The notes beneath the pieces are model-generated. The model was not told where the DNA came from and ran no database searches. It saw only the letters and a program-made list of their open reading frames with translations. The position numbers and the translations under genes are program-made. This document shows positions 1 through 7,676 of a stretch of 38,546 nt of DNA, piece by piece. The stretch covers positions 1-38,546 of the forward strand of contig JAGAJF010000012.1 in NCBI GenBank assembly GCA_017829005.1, in the 5' to 3' direction. Source of the stretch: Oscillospiraceae bacterium (GTDB taxonomy: Bacteria > Bacillota > Clostridia > Oscillospirales > Ruminococcaceae). Position 1 is the stretch's first letter. Each line of letters starts with the position of its first letter.

Positions 1-515
1 CCCGGCACTGCATAATTACTCTTGGGCTGTTCCGGCTTCTCTTCAATGGAAAGCGCCATGCCGTTTTCATCAAACTCAACCACACCATACTCTCTGGGAT
101 CTCTTACATAATAGCCGAAAATAGTCGCTCCCTGTTCCCTGGACGCTACTTCCCGCAGTACTTTGGAGAAACTCTGTCCATAGAATATATTATCGCCCAG
201 AACCAAAGCAACACTGTCATCCCCGATAAAATCCGCACCGATAATAAAAGCATCGGCAAGTCCTCTCGGATATTCCTGTACCGCATATTCCATCCGCAGT
301 CCCAACTGCTCTCCTGTGCCGAAGAGCTCCTTAAATACCGGCAAATCTCTCGGAGTAGAGATAATGAGTATATCTCTGATCCCTGCCAGCATCAATGTTG
401 ACAGCGGGTAGTAAATCATGGGCTTATCGTACACCGGCATAATTTGTTTTGAAATCGCCTTCGTCAGCGGGTACAATCTTGTACCGGAACCGCCTGCAAG
501 TATAATACCTTTCAT
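1..515 (-). CDS. rmlA: Glucose-1-phosphate thymidylyltransferase, N-terminal part (cut by window edge)
   Basis: This enzyme makes dTDP-glucose from glucose 1-phosphate and dTTP, the first step of dTDP-L-rhamnose synthesis for cell-wall polysaccharides in the cytosol. The frame starts [18 protein letters not shown], the nucleotidyltransferase G-rich loop, followed by [16 protein letters not shown] and the VLGDNIFYG motif near residue 110, all diagnostic of RmlA. About 171 of roughly 290 residues are present; the 3' end lies beyond position 1. The ATG at 515 matches the family start. An ATG four codons upstream is too close to the AGGAG at 529-533. It is third in a minus-strand block after the VTC-like and DUF4956 genes, 160 bp downstream of the latter. 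Codon style differs from genes beyond 2.7 kb. Confidence 0.95.
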   Translation of the reverse strand, partial: MKGIILAGGSGTRLYPLTKAISKQIMPVYDKPMIYYPLSTLMLAGIRDILIISTPRDLPVFKELFGTGEQLGLRMEYAVQEYPRGLADAFIIGADFIGDDSVALVLGDNIFYGQSFSKVLREVASREQGATIFGYYVRDPREYGVVEFDENGMALSIEEKPEQPKSNYAVP

Positions 516-632
516 GTCTATAACCATTCTCCTTTCTCATCCTCAAATTTATAGGCATATGCGAAACGCGTCACAGCGTCTACCTAATTGTGCGAATTTA
601 TGTCCTTCTCTTAAACATGCTGTCATTTCATG

Positions 633-658
633 GGAAGAATCCGCAAATGCATTCTTCC
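633..658 (-). terminator. Hairpin downstream of the DUF4956 gene, possible terminator
   Basis: A perfect 8-bp stem (GGAAGAAT/ATTCTTCC) with an inner GCA/TGC pairing lies 18 nt after the DUF4956 stop codon. There is no clear U-tract on the minus strand, so it may be a processing or stability hairpin and not a true intrinsic terminator. Confidence 0.35.
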
Positions 659-675
659 TGACAAAACCCGATCTT

Positions 676-1350
676 TTAGAAGGTTACCTCCCCGTCATGA
701 TCTACCAGGGATGCAGAAGTAACACATTCCAAATCCATCAGCTTCTCTACCATACCGGCACCCTTGTCAGTTTTGACTTCGACTGCCATATCCAGTTTCG
801 TCTTCGTCAGATTTCTCGCTTTTACCTTATACATACTGCAATGGCTTTCCACGATGTTCATGATCTGACTCTCCGTCTTGTAATCAGTGGTATTTACCAA
901 AAGAATCACTGCCGCCTTATCAACGGATATTCTTTCAAATAATAATACTATCACAGTTATGATAACCGATGCAATCACTGCTACAATGGCAAATCCTGCT
1001 CCGCAGATAATACCGATGCTGATCGCCCAGAATAAAAACACCAGATCCATGGGATCTTTGATTGCCGTACGGAATCTTACAATAGACAAAGCACCCACCA
1101 TACCGAGGGAAATAACAATATTAGACTGAATGGTCAGAATAATCGCCGCTGTAATGACAGCCAGTGCTATCAAAGACAGGTTGAAATTCCGGTTATAAAA
1201 TGCATTTCTGTTTAAAATGCGGTAAACCATAAAGATATACGCAGCGATCAGCACCGTAATCAACATACAAATAATAATTTCCGCCACGTCAATCCGGCTG
1301 GAAGCATACCCTTCCAAAAAAGACTTCTTAAAAATATCTGCAAAATTCAT
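676..1350 (-). CDS. DUF4956 family membrane protein
   Basis: This is a polytopic membrane protein of about 224 residues whose biochemical role is not established. It has hydrophobic segments at roughly residues 25-45, 58-75 and 85-140, and the family hallmark VGALSIVRFRTAIKDP in the middle, followed by a soluble C-terminal domain of about 85 residues. The start is placed at the ATG at 1350, seven codons into the longest open frame, because GGAGG lies about 9 nt upstream and the ATG overlaps the TGA of the upstream VTC gene (ATGA). DUF4956 genes commonly sit beside VTC-type polyphosphate polymerase genes, as here, so the two products probably work together, perhaps in polyphosphate handling at the membrane. 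That functional link is inference from gene order. Confidence 0.88.
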   Translation of the reverse strand: MNFADIFKKSFLEGYASSRIDVAEIIICMLITVLIAAYIFMVYRILNRNAFYNRNFNLSLIALAVITAAIILTIQSNIVISLGMVGALSIVRFRTAIKDPMDLVFLFWAISIGIICGAGFAIVAVIASVIITVIVLLFERISVDKAAVILLVNTTDYKTESQIMNIVESHCSMYKVKARNLTKTKLDMAVEVKTDKGAGMVEKLMDLECVTSASLVDHDGEVTF

Positions 1351-1757
1351 ACTCTGATTCCTCCGTAGCAATTATATTTTCTGCACAAATAATATTTAGA
1401 AAAACTGGTCCACTGCAAAGAGTCCAGTTCTAACTGCTCCTTGATGTAGGATGGCAGGAATTCATCCCATTTCACCTCCAGGATACTCTGCCCTGTGGGC
1501 AATATCTGTCTAAGAGATATCTCAGAGTCCAGAAATCCTGCTATATCATTGGAAGAGGCAATGTTATAGTCAAATGTGACCCGGACATTCCCTGCTTTAT
1601 GGATATACGGTGTTCTCATATACTGCACTATGACAACCGGCCTTAATGTCCGAAGCTTCATCTGGCAAAACATCGCTGCCTGCCTGGGTGAGACGCTTCT
1701 GTCCGGTTCCGGTATCCTTCCGTCCATAAAGCTTCTGCACTGATTTATCGTAATCAC
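1347..1757 (-). pseudogene. VTC domain polyphosphate polymerase, 5'-truncated at the CRISPR junction
   Basis: VTC domains form a tunnel-shaped polymerase that makes polyphosphate from ATP. The surviving C-terminal part carries RPVVIVQYMRTPYI, then GNVRVTFDYNIASS, ILEVKWDEFLP and the end motif FSKYYLCRKY, all typical of the family. Bacterial members run to about 230-250 residues. Here only about 140 residues are in frame, bounded upstream by a TGA at 1776-1778 that lies between the gene and the last CRISPR repeat. The N-terminal half, with several basic phosphate-binding residues, is missing. The GTG at 1757 is only the first start-like codon and has no convincing ribosome binding site. The break may be a real rearrangement or an assembly join. 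The 3' end overlaps the DUF4956 start by 4 nt. Confidence 0.8.
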
Positions 1758-1783
1758 AGGCGTTCTCCCATGTCCTCAGAAAT

Positions 1784-2019
1784 ATTTCAACTCACACACC
1801 CCACAAGGGGTGCGACTCGAAGGAGACAAAAAGACCGAGATCAAGATGACGATTTCAACTCACACACCCCACAAGGGGTGCGACAAGAAAGGCTGCCAAG
1901 CCTGAAAAGGCTTCAAAAATTTCAACTCACACACCCCACAAGGGGTGCGACTGAAGATTATCTTGAAGCCCTCTCAGTAATATTCCATTTCAACTCACAC
2001 ACCCCACAAGGGGTGCGAC
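1784..2019 (-). CRISPR. CRISPR array, type I-C-like, four identical 33-bp repeats and three spacers
   Basis: Four identical 33-bp repeats lie at 1784-1816, 1852-1884, 1919-1951 and 1987-2019, separated by spacers of 35, 34 and 35 bp. Read on the minus strand, each repeat begins GTCGCACCCC, has a GC-rich CACCCC..GGGGTG hairpin and ends GTTGAAAT, which is the type I-C repeat pattern. The Cas2 remnant lies upstream on the minus strand, so transcription is expected from 2019 towards 1784. The leader-distal repeat (1784-1816) is not degenerate, which suggests the array continued further and was cut. Spacer 2 contains a small hairpin (AAGCCT, GAAA loop, AGGCTT). I found no match between spacers and the rest of the window by eye. 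Confidence 0.97.
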
Positions 2020-2167
2020 TCTATATATAGTGCTAAAATAGAGCCGCCACCCATAAGTGGAGCGGACAAGACAATATAAATGTATATTTTATAGTATAAT
2101 CCTCAAAATATACACAATAATCATATAACTCATCTGACATATCCGACATCAACCGGACTTCGCAGAC
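2020..2167 (-). promoter_or_regulatory. CRISPR leader region
   Basis: This AT-rich stretch of 148 bp lies between the stop codon of the Cas2 part and the first repeat, in the usual leader position for type I-C loci. No other gene is visible in it. I cannot define the promoter with confidence; several AT-rich -10-like sequences occur around 2060-2100. Confidence 0.7.
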
Positions 2168-2669
2168 CTACAGAATAATAACACCCTCAGGATCATAGGT
2201 CTCCTTGACCCCGAAATGCTCTATCTTATTCTGCCATTTGTTTCCAAGATAATATATCCGCAGGCTGTCACGGGAATTGTCAATAATTTTCAGCAAACGC
2301 TCCTTGACTTTCAGAAATGTGCCGTAATCAACATCTATCTCGAAAACCGAGTTCTGCACACGCTGACCGTAATTCACACATTCCTTAGCGATTTTTCTAA
2401 GTCTCGTCCTGCCAGCCTTATCCGTCGTGGAAACATCATAGCTAGCACTGCAGCAGGCGTGTTCACAGCGTATATTTGCACCCTCAAGCCGCCTCTGAAA
2501 TCCGGGTCTGCATTTGCCGATATCGTGTATACGTCCAAGATAATAAGCCGCATTTTTCAGCTCAGGTATAGCAAATCCCGAAGCAAGGCGTGCCGTACCC
2601 TCAAGGTGTTCCTCTAAGGTCTGTTTTTCACCGTTGTTGCCGATGTGTGCAAAAATTTCCGTATCGCAT
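2168..2669 (-). pseudogene. Cas3(HD)-Cas2 fusion remnant of a type I-C cas operon
   Basis: A single minus-strand frame from about 2668 to the stop at 2168 encodes two unrelated Cas pieces. The first ~75 residues match the start of type I-C Cas3: FAHIGNNGEKQTLEEHLEGT, the HD metal motif in YYLGRIHDIGK, then PGFQRRLEGANIRCEH. Near position 2441 this runs directly, in frame, into Cas2: SYDVSTTDKAG, NYGQRVQNSVFE, DSLRIYYLG and a YDPEG end. A complete I-C locus has cas3-cas5-cas8c-cas7-cas4-cas1-cas2, so an internal deletion of several kilobases would give exactly this arrangement. The expected ATG at 2669 has a good Shine-Dalgarno (AAGGAAG) but is one base out of frame at a run of five T (minus strand, 2652-2658 region). 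Cas2 lacks its first beta strand. The piece is probably non-functional. Confidence 0.85.
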
Positions 2670-2685
2670 CACTTCCTTTTGTTTA

Positions 2686-2691
2686 ATTATA
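2686..2691 (-). promoter_or_regulatory. Extended -10 promoter upstream of the Cas3-Cas2 remnant
   Basis: On the minus strand TGTTATAAT gives an extended -10 element (TGnTATAAT) about 17 nt before the old cas3 ATG at 2669. No good -35 is visible. It suggests the cas promoter survives although the operon does not. Confidence 0.55.
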
Positions 2692-2763
2692 ACATATTTA
2701 CAGAAAAAAGTAGTTTTTTATAACAAAATGGAATAAAAAAATATCAAATGCTATTTCAGGTAT

Positions 2764-2795
2764 AAAAAAGCTCCTCCCGAAAAAGGGGAAGAGCC
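2764..2795 (-). terminator. Intrinsic terminator of the seven-gene operon
   Basis: On the minus strand GCTCTTCCC pairs with GGGAGGAGC (one G-U pair) and is followed directly by TTTTTT. It lies 13 nt after the epimerase stop codon. Confidence 0.9.
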
Positions 2796-2807
2796 GTAAG
2801 AAACATT

Positions 2808-3659
2808 TTATTTTATCTCAATATCAAAGGAAAAGCTGTAGCTTTCACCCGGAGCAATATGCTTTGCATGGGGCATTTCCGTAAGCTCCTCAGTGTCACA
2901 GCAGTAAACGGGAGCGCTCGCCCAAGACTCAAGGCATACAAAATGACCTCTGTCATCATAAGGCGACCACACCGCAATACAGCCCGAATTATCATAGCTT
3001 ACCGTGACTGCTTTTCCGCTCTTTCTGCTAACAAGTGAGACCTTAGAGGAATCAGGCTTGTCCTTCATAAAAACGTCGTTTTTGAAAAGCTCTCTCGTCA
3101 CCCCGACCTTGTTTCCGTTGTCAAGCACCGTAACGCCGAACTCGTCCTGAGTTATGGTCTCGTTCTTCTCATAAACCACATCATAATCTTCAAAGGAGCT
3201 GTCCTTGTCCGCCTCAAAGGGACACAAGAAACCGGGGTGACCTCCCACAAAGAAGGGCATATCATTGTCACCCGTGTTTTTAGCTTCCATAGTCACCGAA
3301 AGCCTGTCACCCGACAGAGCATATGTAACGGAAAATTCGAAATCAAAGGGATATTTCGCCTTTGTTCCCTCGTCGGAGCATATCGTAAGCGTCACCCTGT
3401 CGCCCTGAACGCTTTTCCCGCCGAACTCCGTATCTCTCGCAAATCCGTGATTTGAAAGAGCATATTCCTTTCCGTTAACAGTGTATTTCTTGCTTTTTGT
3501 GTTGCATACAAAGGGAAAAAGCAGTGGAGCGTGCCGCTTCCATACGTCCTCGGCAGTCCAGATATATTCATTGCCCGCAGTGTCTTTTAAGGAATGAAGC
3601 TCGCCGCCAAAACTGTCGATTACAGCCGTAAGCTTGTCTGATCTAATAGTGTACTGCAT
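2808..3659 (-). CDS. Aldose 1-epimerase family protein (LacX-like)
   Basis: This is a cytosolic GalM-superfamily sugar mutarotase of 283 residues, about the usual length of the LacX-like branch. It would interconvert alpha and beta anomers of a hexose or sugar phosphate. Visible family motifs include FGGELHSLKD near residue 17, APLLFPFVCN near 44, the substrate-binding NHGFARDTEF near 70 and GGHPGFLCPF near 138 with the conserved His. The ATG at 3659 is preceded by AAGGGCGG at 9 nt. It is the last gene of a minus-strand operon, 19 nt after the NYN gene and just before a strong terminator. The exact sugar cannot be told from sequence. Confidence 0.9.
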   Translation of the reverse strand: MQYTIRSDKLTAVIDSFGGELHSLKDTAGNEYIWTAEDVWKRHAPLLFPFVCNTKSKKYTVNGKEYALSNHGFARDTEFGGKSVQGDRVTLTICSDEGTKAKYPFDFEFSVTYALSGDRLSVTMEAKNTGDNDMPFFVGGHPGFLCPFEADKDSSFEDYDVVYEKNETITQDEFGVTVLDNGNKVGVTRELFKNDVFMKDKPDSSKVSLVSRKSGKAVTVSYDNSGCIAVWSPYDDRGHFVCLESWASAPVYCCDTEELTEMPHAKHIAPGESYSFSFDIEIK

Positions 3660-3678
3660 AAAAAAATACCGCCCTTCT

Positions 3679-4434
3679 TTAGTTTTTTCTGCGAATGTAA
3701 ATAACCTTCACATTACCCTTTTCCGAGGGAATGGAGTAGACCTCAAAAATGCCCATAGATTTAATAAAAGGGGTCAGCTTCTGAAAGCCGAAGCTTCGCA
3801 CATCGAAGCTGGGATACCGTTTCAGAAGGATATTGCCCACCTCGCTCAGAGAAGCCCAGCCGTCCTCGTCGGACACCTCGGAAATAATGGCGCAAATAGC
3901 TGAACGAATAGTTTTTACCTTTAAGACCTCGTGTTCACCCTCGCCGCTTTTTTCCTTCTCCTGCTCAACGTTCTCAGCAGCTTCGGCAGGCTCCGAGCTT
4001 TCGCCCTGAGCCAAAATTTCCAGATAAACGAATCTGTTGCAGGCGGAGATAAACGGGGTAGGCGTTTTCTTTTCACCCATACCGATAACATACTTTCCCG
4101 ACTCTCTGAGCCTTGCAGCAAGGCGGGTAAAATCGCTGTCGCTTGAAACGATGCAGAACCCGTCCACATTTCCCGAATACAGAATGTCCATAGCGTCGAT
4201 TATCATAGCGGAATCTGTGGCATTTTTTCCCGTAGTATAGCTGTACTGCTGAATGGGAGTAATGCTGTGATTTAAAAGCACCTGCTTCCATGAACCCAGC
4301 GCAGGACGGGTCCAATCGCCGTAAATTCGTTTGTAGGTAATAATACCGTCGTTTGAAAGCTCGTCCAGAATGGGTTTGATATACTTTTCCGAAACATTGT
4401 CAGCGTCAATCAGCACCGCAAATCTTTTATCCAT
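3679..4434 (-). CDS. NYN domain (LabA/DUF88-like) protein with C-terminal OST-HTH/LOTUS domain
   Basis: The N-terminal ~145 residues form an NYN/PIN-like nuclease fold with the acidic motifs VLIDADNVS (residues 7-15), DSAMIIDAMD (about 75-84) and VSSDSDF (about 95-101), expected to bind a metal ion for RNA cleavage. After a Glu-rich linker (about residues 147-168) there is a LOTUS/OST-HTH-like domain of about 75 residues with GWASLSEVGNILLKRYPSFD, likely to bind RNA. The combination is known in bacteria, but its target RNAs are not. The protein is cytosolic, with no signal peptide. It is sixth in a seven-gene operon, 37 nt after the transglutaminase gene. A role in RNA turnover or regulation is inference. 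Confidence 0.88.
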   Translation of the reverse strand: MDKRFAVLIDADNVSEKYIKPILDELSNDGIITYKRIYGDWTRPALGSWKQVLLNHSITPIQQYSYTTGKNATDSAMIIDAMDILYSGNVDGFCIVSSDSDFTRLAARLRESGKYVIGMGEKKTPTPFISACNRFVYLEILAQGESSEPAEAAENVEQEKEKSGEGEHEVLKVKTIRSAICAIISEVSDEDGWASLSEVGNILLKRYPSFDVRSFGFQKLTPFIKSMGIFEVYSIPSEKGNVKVIYIRRKN

Positions 4435-4471
4435 AAATTTTGTCCAGCCTTTCTTATCGCAATAAGAATAA

Positions 4472-5695
4472 TTATGCAGCCTTATTCAGACGAACCGCCT
4501 TTTTTATCTTAGCAGGCTCGTCATAAGTGCCCGCGCTGTAAATAAGCTTATCGCCCGATATGTAAATATCGTATATCTGCTCTCTGCCCGAAAGCTTTGG
4601 AGAATAAACCTTGTATACCTTCTTTTTAGCGGTGTCATAACGATAAATGGTATCGGTGCTGTTAAAATAAACGCTTTTGCCGTAAACAGCCGTCTGAGAA
4701 AAGGGAATAGTCCATGCTCTGCCCTCATCAGCAAACCATGTGCCTGCAATGTCACAAATGAACTTGCTTTCACCGCTTTCGAAGCTGTATCTGTTCAGCC
4801 CCTCCGCATTTGTGTAATACCAGTAGCCGTTCAGATAGCTTATCCTCGTGTTGGACTCGGTCCAGAAAGCGTCGGTGTAGAAGCTGTCATCAGCCACAGC
4901 AGCTTTTTTAGCAGCGTCATGGTCAATTTTGGGAGCAGTCATACCCTCGTCACTCTGGAGCACCATATTGTGGAACACAGTATTTTTAGTGACCTCCGCA
5001 GAATCATCCCAGGTAACGTCCACGTGATACCATTGTCCGTCAACGCAGACCATATTCCAGATATGATCGTCCGTAGTAACGCATATGCAAGGAATATCAA
5101 GCTTATCCATAAAATACTGAAAGCCCAGTGAATAACCCACGCAAACCGAAGAACCGTCAACAAAGGCGTCATAGATATTTCTGCCGTACTCATTTTCCGA
5201 GCCGTCGTAATAAGTGATATGAGCCGCAAGACGGTCGTGAACGTAAAGTATCTTTTCCTCGTCGCTCCATTTATTCTTTATTCCGCTCATAACGGATTTG
5301 GAGAACTTCTGTATCTTTTTGTTTCTTGCTTCAAGCCCGCCATAGGAGCAGTTGTAAACAGGCTTAAATCCCAGGATATGATCCTTTGTCCTGTAGCTGA
5401 TGGAAACCTGGATAACATTAACATAGTGAAGCTCAGGCTCGTTCATAACTACCGTACTGTAAATATCCTCAAACTCCTCATAGCTTATGTTGTATTTGGA
5501 AATATCCACTTCCTCCTCAACAAAGCTTTCGAGAGTGCTTTTAAAAAGCTCCGCCAGAGCGATCTCGTTCTTATTGTAGCCCTTGACCTCGTAAAGTTCA
5601 TCGCTCACATAAGCCGAAGCTCCTGCCGAAATGCATGAAGCGGCAAAAAACGCAGCAATGAAGGATAAAGCCGTTTTAAAAAATTTTTTCACCAA
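4472..5695 (-). CDS. Secreted transglutaminase-like (papain-fold) protein
   Basis: The protein has an N-terminal signal peptide (MVKKFFKTALSFIAAFFAAS, cleavage near ASA-YVS) and a transglutaminase-like core. The catalytic triad is visible: Cys in SSVCVGYSLGFQYFMDKL (about residue 185), His in TTDDHIWNMV (about 208) and Asp in YHVDVTWDDS (about 225). Such domains act as extracellular cysteine proteases or cross-linking enzymes. The C-terminal ~140 residues hold repeated Tyr/Trp-rich beta strands (NGYWYYTNAEGLNRYS, YRYDTAKKKVYKVY) resembling propeller repeats of the DUF5050 type. The start is TTG at 5695 or the adjoining GTG at 5692. It lies in the seven-gene operon between the second HAD gene and the NYN gene. 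Substrate unknown. Confidence 0.86.
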   Translation of the reverse strand: MVKKFFKTALSFIAAFFAASCISAGASAYVSDELYEVKGYNKNEIALAELFKSTLESFVEEEVDISKYNISYEEFEDIYSTVVMNEPELHYVNVIQVSISYRTKDHILGFKPVYNCSYGGLEARNKKIQKFSKSVMSGIKNKWSDEEKILYVHDRLAAHITYYDGSENEYGRNIYDAFVDGSSVCVGYSLGFQYFMDKLDIPCICVTTDDHIWNMVCVDGQWYHVDVTWDDSAEVTKNTVFHNMVLQSDEGMTAPKIDHDAAKKAAVADDSFYTDAFWTESNTRISYLNGYWYYTNAEGLNRYSFESGESKFICDIAGTWFADEGRAWTIPFSQTAVYGKSVYFNSTDTIYRYDTAKKKVYKVYSPKLSGREQIYDIYISGDKLIYSAGTYDEPAKIKKAVRLNKAA

Positions 5696-5724
5696 AACAC
5701 CGCCTTAAAAATTTGTCAGATGCC

Positions 5725-6381
5725 TTAAATCAAAGGAAGGATATCCCTGAAGCTCATCAGAAAAATATCCGCTATCTGCTTCATAGTAACATAATCCTCA
5801 GAGGAATATTCGTCGTAAACCGCCGCAGTGACCATACCCGCATTGCCTGCACTGACAATGCCCTTCAGAACATCCTCAAACACCGCACATTCCCATGGGG
5901 GAACGCCTATCATCTCCGCCGCCTTGAGATAAATATCGGGATGATCCTTGTCTGCCCCGACCTCGTCGGTGGTGATGAATGCGTCAAACATACCGTAAAC
6001 GCAGTTTCTCCGGAGAACAGGCTCGTAAAGCCGCCTGGGAGAAGCCGTGGCAAGAGCAATTTTTCCGCCCCTTGCCTTAATAAGTCTCAGAGCCTCCTCA
6101 GCGCCGTCCTTTAGGAAAATATTATATCTGTATTCATTTTCCGCCAGCTCGTTGCTCTCCGAGCGAAGCTGCTCCAGCGAATAGCGAAGCCCCTTAGAGC
6201 ATAAAAACTCCAGTACCTCCTCATAGGTCATAGCCGCTGCCTGATGAAGCTCCCTGTCAGAAAGCCTTATGTGATTTTTCTCAGTAAGCTTCCTGTTGAT
6301 TTTTTCCCACACAGCGTTTGAATCCACAAGAGTGCCGTCAAGATCAAAAATAAAACCGTTTATCCCTGAAAATACGCTCAA
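5725..6381 (-). CDS. HAD-family hydrolase (beta-phosphoglucomutase-like)
   Basis: This is a HAD superfamily phosphatase or phosphomutase, about 218 residues. Motif I is FIFDLDGTLVDSN at the N-terminus, motif II LATAS near residue 127, the Lys of motif III near 150, and motif IV GADKDHPDIY then FEDVLKGIVSA, as in the beta-phosphoglucomutase/GPH group with an alpha-helical cap. I place the start at the TTG at 6381 because GGGAGG lies 10 nt before it; a TTG six codons upstream (6399) is inside that ribosome binding site. It directly follows a paralogous HAD gene (25 nt gap), suggesting tandem duplication. The substrate, probably a sugar phosphate, cannot be assigned. Confidence 0.88.
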   Translation of the reverse strand: MSVFSGINGFIFDLDGTLVDSNAVWEKINRKLTEKNHIRLSDRELHQAAAMTYEEVLEFLCSKGLRYSLEQLRSESNELAENEYRYNIFLKDGAEEALRLIKARGGKIALATASPRRLYEPVLRRNCVYGMFDAFITTDEVGADKDHPDIYLKAAEMIGVPPWECAVFEDVLKGIVSAGNAGMVTAAVYDEYSSEDYVTMKQIADIFLMSFRDILPLI

Positions 6382-6406
6382 GTCCTTATGTCCTCCCAAA
6401 ATAAAA

Positions 6407-7051
6407 TCAAAAAAGCTCCATAGCCTCCGTTAGCGAGCTTTTCAGCGCATAAAGCATCGGTATGATATCCTCGTCGGGGGGTATCATATCGGGTATCATA
6501 ACAGGCTTCATACCAGCTGCATGAGCGGCTCTTATCCCGTTTGGCGAGTCCTCGAGAACAAAGCACCTATCGGGACTTATGCCCATTTTCTCGGCGCAGG
6601 CAAGAAAAATATCCGGAAAGGGCTTGCTTCTTAGCCCCATATCGCCGCAAACAAAAATGTCAAAATATTTCAAAACGCCTATCTTGCCCAGAAACTCCTT
6701 CACCGCCCATTCTCTTGTAGAGGAGCCAACAGCGGTAATATAGCCCTTTTTCGTAACATACTCAAGTATCTCGCAGATACCCTCCTTGGGCGGGAAACCC
6801 CTGTCCCCGATGATCTCGTCGATATACCTGTGCTTTAAGTCCATAAGCCTGTCAAAATCAAATTCGCCGTAAACCGAATTGTATATCTCACGAGTGCGCA
6901 CACTGCTTGTGCCGATAGTCCTGAGACTTACCTCTTCAATGCCCGTAAGTCCCATTTCCCTGCCCGCTCTTACAACCGCACGGTTTATTATCCGTTCCGA
7001 GTCGATCATAAGACCGTCCATATCAAAAATAATGCCCTGTGTGCCGCTCAT
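6407..7051 (-). CDS. HAD-family hydrolase (beta-phosphoglucomutase-like), tandem paralogue
   Basis: This 214-residue HAD phosphatase carries motif I IIFDMDGLMIDSE at residues 8-20, motif II AVGSST near 115, a Lys at about 148 and motif IV FVLEDSPNGIRAAHAAG near 170, matching the subfamily of the next gene downstream. The start at 7051 (ATG) fits the family, with the DxD about ten residues in, and AAAGG lies upstream. It belongs to the seven-gene operon, 16 nt after the DUF308 gene. A sugar phosphate substrate is likely from family membership; none can be named. Confidence 0.9.
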   Translation of the reverse strand: MSGTQGIIFDMDGLMIDSERIINRAVVRAGREMGLTGIEEVSLRTIGTSSVRTREIYNSVYGEFDFDRLMDLKHRYIDEIIGDRGFPPKEGICEILEYVTKKGYITAVGSSTREWAVKEFLGKIGVLKYFDIFVCGDMGLRSKPFPDIFLACAEKMGISPDRCFVLEDSPNGIRAAHAAGMKPVMIPDMIPPDEDIIPMLYALKSSLTEAMELF

Positions 7052-7067
7052 AAAATGATATTTCCTT

Positions 7068-7655
7068 TCATTCGGTACCTCTGAAATAGTAAAAATGCTT
7101 AGCCCTGCCTATCCATTCATACAGCAGCTCAGTCCCGTGGATAATGAAATAGATACCCATCGCCAACGGGATAAGATTGGTAAAAATTGCCTCAGCATTT
7201 ACCGCAACGGTGATGCCGAGAACGATAAACACCGCCGAAAAGATCATTCTTGGAATATACCATTCCTTTTCGTCCTTGTTCCTCTGACACGCCGCAAAGG
7301 CACGAACTCCCTCGCATATCAAAGCAACGCCGACGATAATGAAAACCAGCTTACCAAGCTTGTTGAGCAGTCCCGTGTTTAGAAGAAGAAAGCCCAGCGC
7401 AAGCCAGATAACGATATCAAAACCGATATTTCTCTTTCCGAGCCTTTTGACCTGAGAGATACGCAGAATAAGAGTGATAATGCCTGTAATAAGAGCACAT
7501 ACCCCCAGAAATCCCGAGATCGCACCGATAGCCTTCTGACGGTTAACAACAGCCATTATGCCAACAACGATCATTCCGATGTCCGACAGAAGCCATAACA
7601 GCAGCAAAATGAGCTTTTTTCTGTCCGATGCGGAAGAACTGCCTATGATACCCAA
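7068..7655 (-). CDS. DUF308 (HdeD-like) membrane protein
   Basis: A small integral membrane protein of 195 residues with six predicted hydrophobic segments (about residues 15-38, 43-64, 78-96, 103-122, 137-152 and 160-182), the pattern of DUF308/HdeD-type proteins. HdeD of Escherichia coli is linked to acid resistance; function in Firmicutes is not established. The start is a TTG at 7655, chosen because a perfect AAGGAGG lies 7 nt upstream. It is second in the operon, 21 nt after the CAP-domain gene. Confidence 0.85.
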   Translation of the reverse strand: MGIIGSSSASDRKKLILLLLWLLSDIGMIVVGIMAVVNRQKAIGAISGFLGVCALITGIITLILRISQVKRLGKRNIGFDIVIWLALGFLLLNTGLLNKLGKLVFIIVGVALICEGVRAFAACQRNKDEKEWYIPRMIFSAVFIVLGITVAVNAEAIFTNLIPLAMGIYFIIHGTELLYEWIGRAKHFYYFRGTE

Positions 7656-7676
7656 ATCAAAGCCTCCTTAAAACTA

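Noticed and set aside
1885-1918. Hairpin in CRISPR spacer 2 as a regulatory element
   Set aside because: Six base pairs with a GAAA loop inside a spacer is likely a chance property of the captured DNA.
1770-2030. 86-codon plus-strand open frame over the CRISPR array
   Set aside because: It is only a translation of the repeats and spacers (repeated SHTPQGVR peptides) and has no ribosome binding site.
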